A stretch of 15,917 bases of DNA from Bacteroidota bacterium. GTDB taxonomy: Bacteria > Bacteroidota > Bacteroidia > Flavobacteriales > Flavobacteriaceae. The stretch covers positions 1 through 15,917 of the forward strand of contig JADFSQ010000012.1 in the NCBI GenBank assembly GCA_022560715.1, in the 5' to 3' direction. Both the position numbers and the translations under genes were made by a program. Of this stretch, positions 15,310-15,917 are shown piece after piece (position 1 is the first letter of the stretch; the number at the start of each line of letters is the position of its first letter). The notes under the pieces are model-generated. The model did no database searches. It had not been told where the DNA came from and saw only the letters and a program-made list of their open reading frames with translations.

Positions 15310-15917
15310 TTAAACTACACCTTGAGCTAGCATTGCATCTGCTATTTTTACAAATCCTGCTATGTTTGCGCCTTTAACATAATCTACATATCCATCTTCT
15401 TGTTCCCCATACTTGATGCATACATCATGAATATCAGACATTATTTTCTTGAGTTTATCATCTACTTCTTCACGTGTCCAGTTAATTCGTAAAGAATTTT
15501 GAGACATTTCTAATCCAGATGTAGCAACACCTCCTGCGTTTGAAGCTTTTCCTGGAGCAAATAAAATTTTAGCTGCTTGAAAAACATGAACTGCTTCAGG
15601 TGTAGATGGCATATTTGCGCCTTCGCTAATCACTTTACATCCATTTGCTAATAATATTTTTGCATCGTCTCCATTTAACTCATTTTGAGTTGCACAAGGT
15701 AACGCTATATCGCATTTAACTTCCCAAGGAGCTTTGCCAGCAAAAAATTTGACGTTTGGATATTTTTCAAGATATTCGTTTATTCTTCCACGTTTTACAT
15801 TTTTAATCTCCATAATAACTGATAATTTTTCTGCATCAATACCTTCATCATCATATATATATCCTGAAGAATCAGACATAGTAACAACTTTTGCGCCTAA
15901 TTGAGTTGCTTTTTCAC
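15310..15917 (-). CDS. gdhA: NADP-type glutamate dehydrogenase, C-terminal part (5' end outside window)
   Basis: GdhA interconverts 2-oxoglutarate plus ammonia and glutamate using NADP(H) in the cytoplasm, a main route of ammonia assimilation. The frame is open to the window edge (EKATQLGAKVVTMSD precedes the first in-window Met), so only about 201 C-terminal residues of a protein of about 447 are visible. They cover the nucleotide-binding domain and C-terminus. DIALPCATQNELNGDDA, ANGCKVISEGANMP, LFAPGKASNAGGVATSGLEM and KGANIAGFVKIADAMLAQGV closely match the hexameric bacterial NADP enzyme. The N-terminal glutamate-binding domain and catalytic Lys lie outside. An intrinsic terminator follows the stop. 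No lesions are seen in the visible part. Confidence 0.95.
   Translation of the reverse strand, partial: EKATQLGAKVVTMSDSSGYIYDDEGIDAEKLSVIMEIKNVKRGRINEYLEKYPNVKFFAGKAPWEVKCDIALPCATQNELNGDDAKILLANGCKVISEGANMPSTPEAVHVFQAAKILFAPGKASNAGGVATSGLEMSQNSLRINWTREEVDDKLKKIMSDIHDVCIKYGEQEDGYVDYVKGANIAGFVKIADAMLAQGVV

Overview
The window reads as a chromosomal segment from the phylum Bacteroidota, most likely family Flavobacteriaceae. It is strongly AT-rich and has several promoter-like TAnnTTTG boxes and almost no Shine-Dalgarno sequences. It encodes type IX secretion (T9SS) components and cargo: a PorZ-like protein and a very large secreted protein with a T9SS C-terminal sorting domain. It also has a TonB-dependent receptor with a carboxypeptidase-regulatory-like N-terminal domain, typical of this phylum. 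These assignments come from motif recognition, not from a database search.

Left part (1-2487, + strand): the C-terminal end of a beta-ketoacyl synthase homologue, then a biotin synthase gene (bioB), then a cupin-like/JmjC-fold protein. The bioB copy is damaged. The third cysteine of its radical-SAM CX3CX2C motif is replaced by Phe. About 74 bp just downstream appear to be missing, which shifts the frame and removes a further cluster-ligand cysteine. As read, the cell cannot make active BioB from this locus.

Middle-left (2488-4131): a repeat-rich accessory patch. It holds a degenerate 7-bp repeat tract, a GC-rich 20-bp palindrome, a hairpin, the remnant of an IS200-type (Y1 HUH) transposase on the minus strand, and a second heptamer tract. 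It is followed by recX (minus strand), which is not next to recA here. The divergent recX/secreted-protein intergenic region holds three small AT-rich dyads.

Centre (4132-9704, + strand): one giant secreted multidomain protein, about 1,856 residues if intact. In order it has a signal peptide, an N-terminal beta domain, two copies of an unnamed module of about 130-145 residues, a lamin-tail domain, two choice-of-anchor-D/ASH-like domains, an IPT/TIG domain, a second lamin-tail-like domain, an Ig-like domain, a long C-terminal region and a T9SS type A sorting domain. A frameshift near 7564-7568 splits it in two, separating the signal peptide from the sorting domain.

Right part (9719-15185, minus strand): a compact operon porZ -> recO -> TonB-dependent receptor. 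porZ and recO overlap by 1 nt (TAATG), and 2 nt separate recO from the receptor. It pairs a T9SS attachment-complex protein with a recombination mediator and an outer-membrane transporter. Upstream of it, ending in a clear intrinsic terminator, is the C-terminal half of NADP-type glutamate dehydrogenase (gdhA), which runs off the window edge.

I see no CRISPR array, tRNA, rRNA or phage region, and no strong candidate for a wholly new system. The points most worth checking are the doubly damaged bioB, the frameshifted giant T9SS cargo, the heptamer-flanked IS200 remnant and the porZ-recO-receptor operon.
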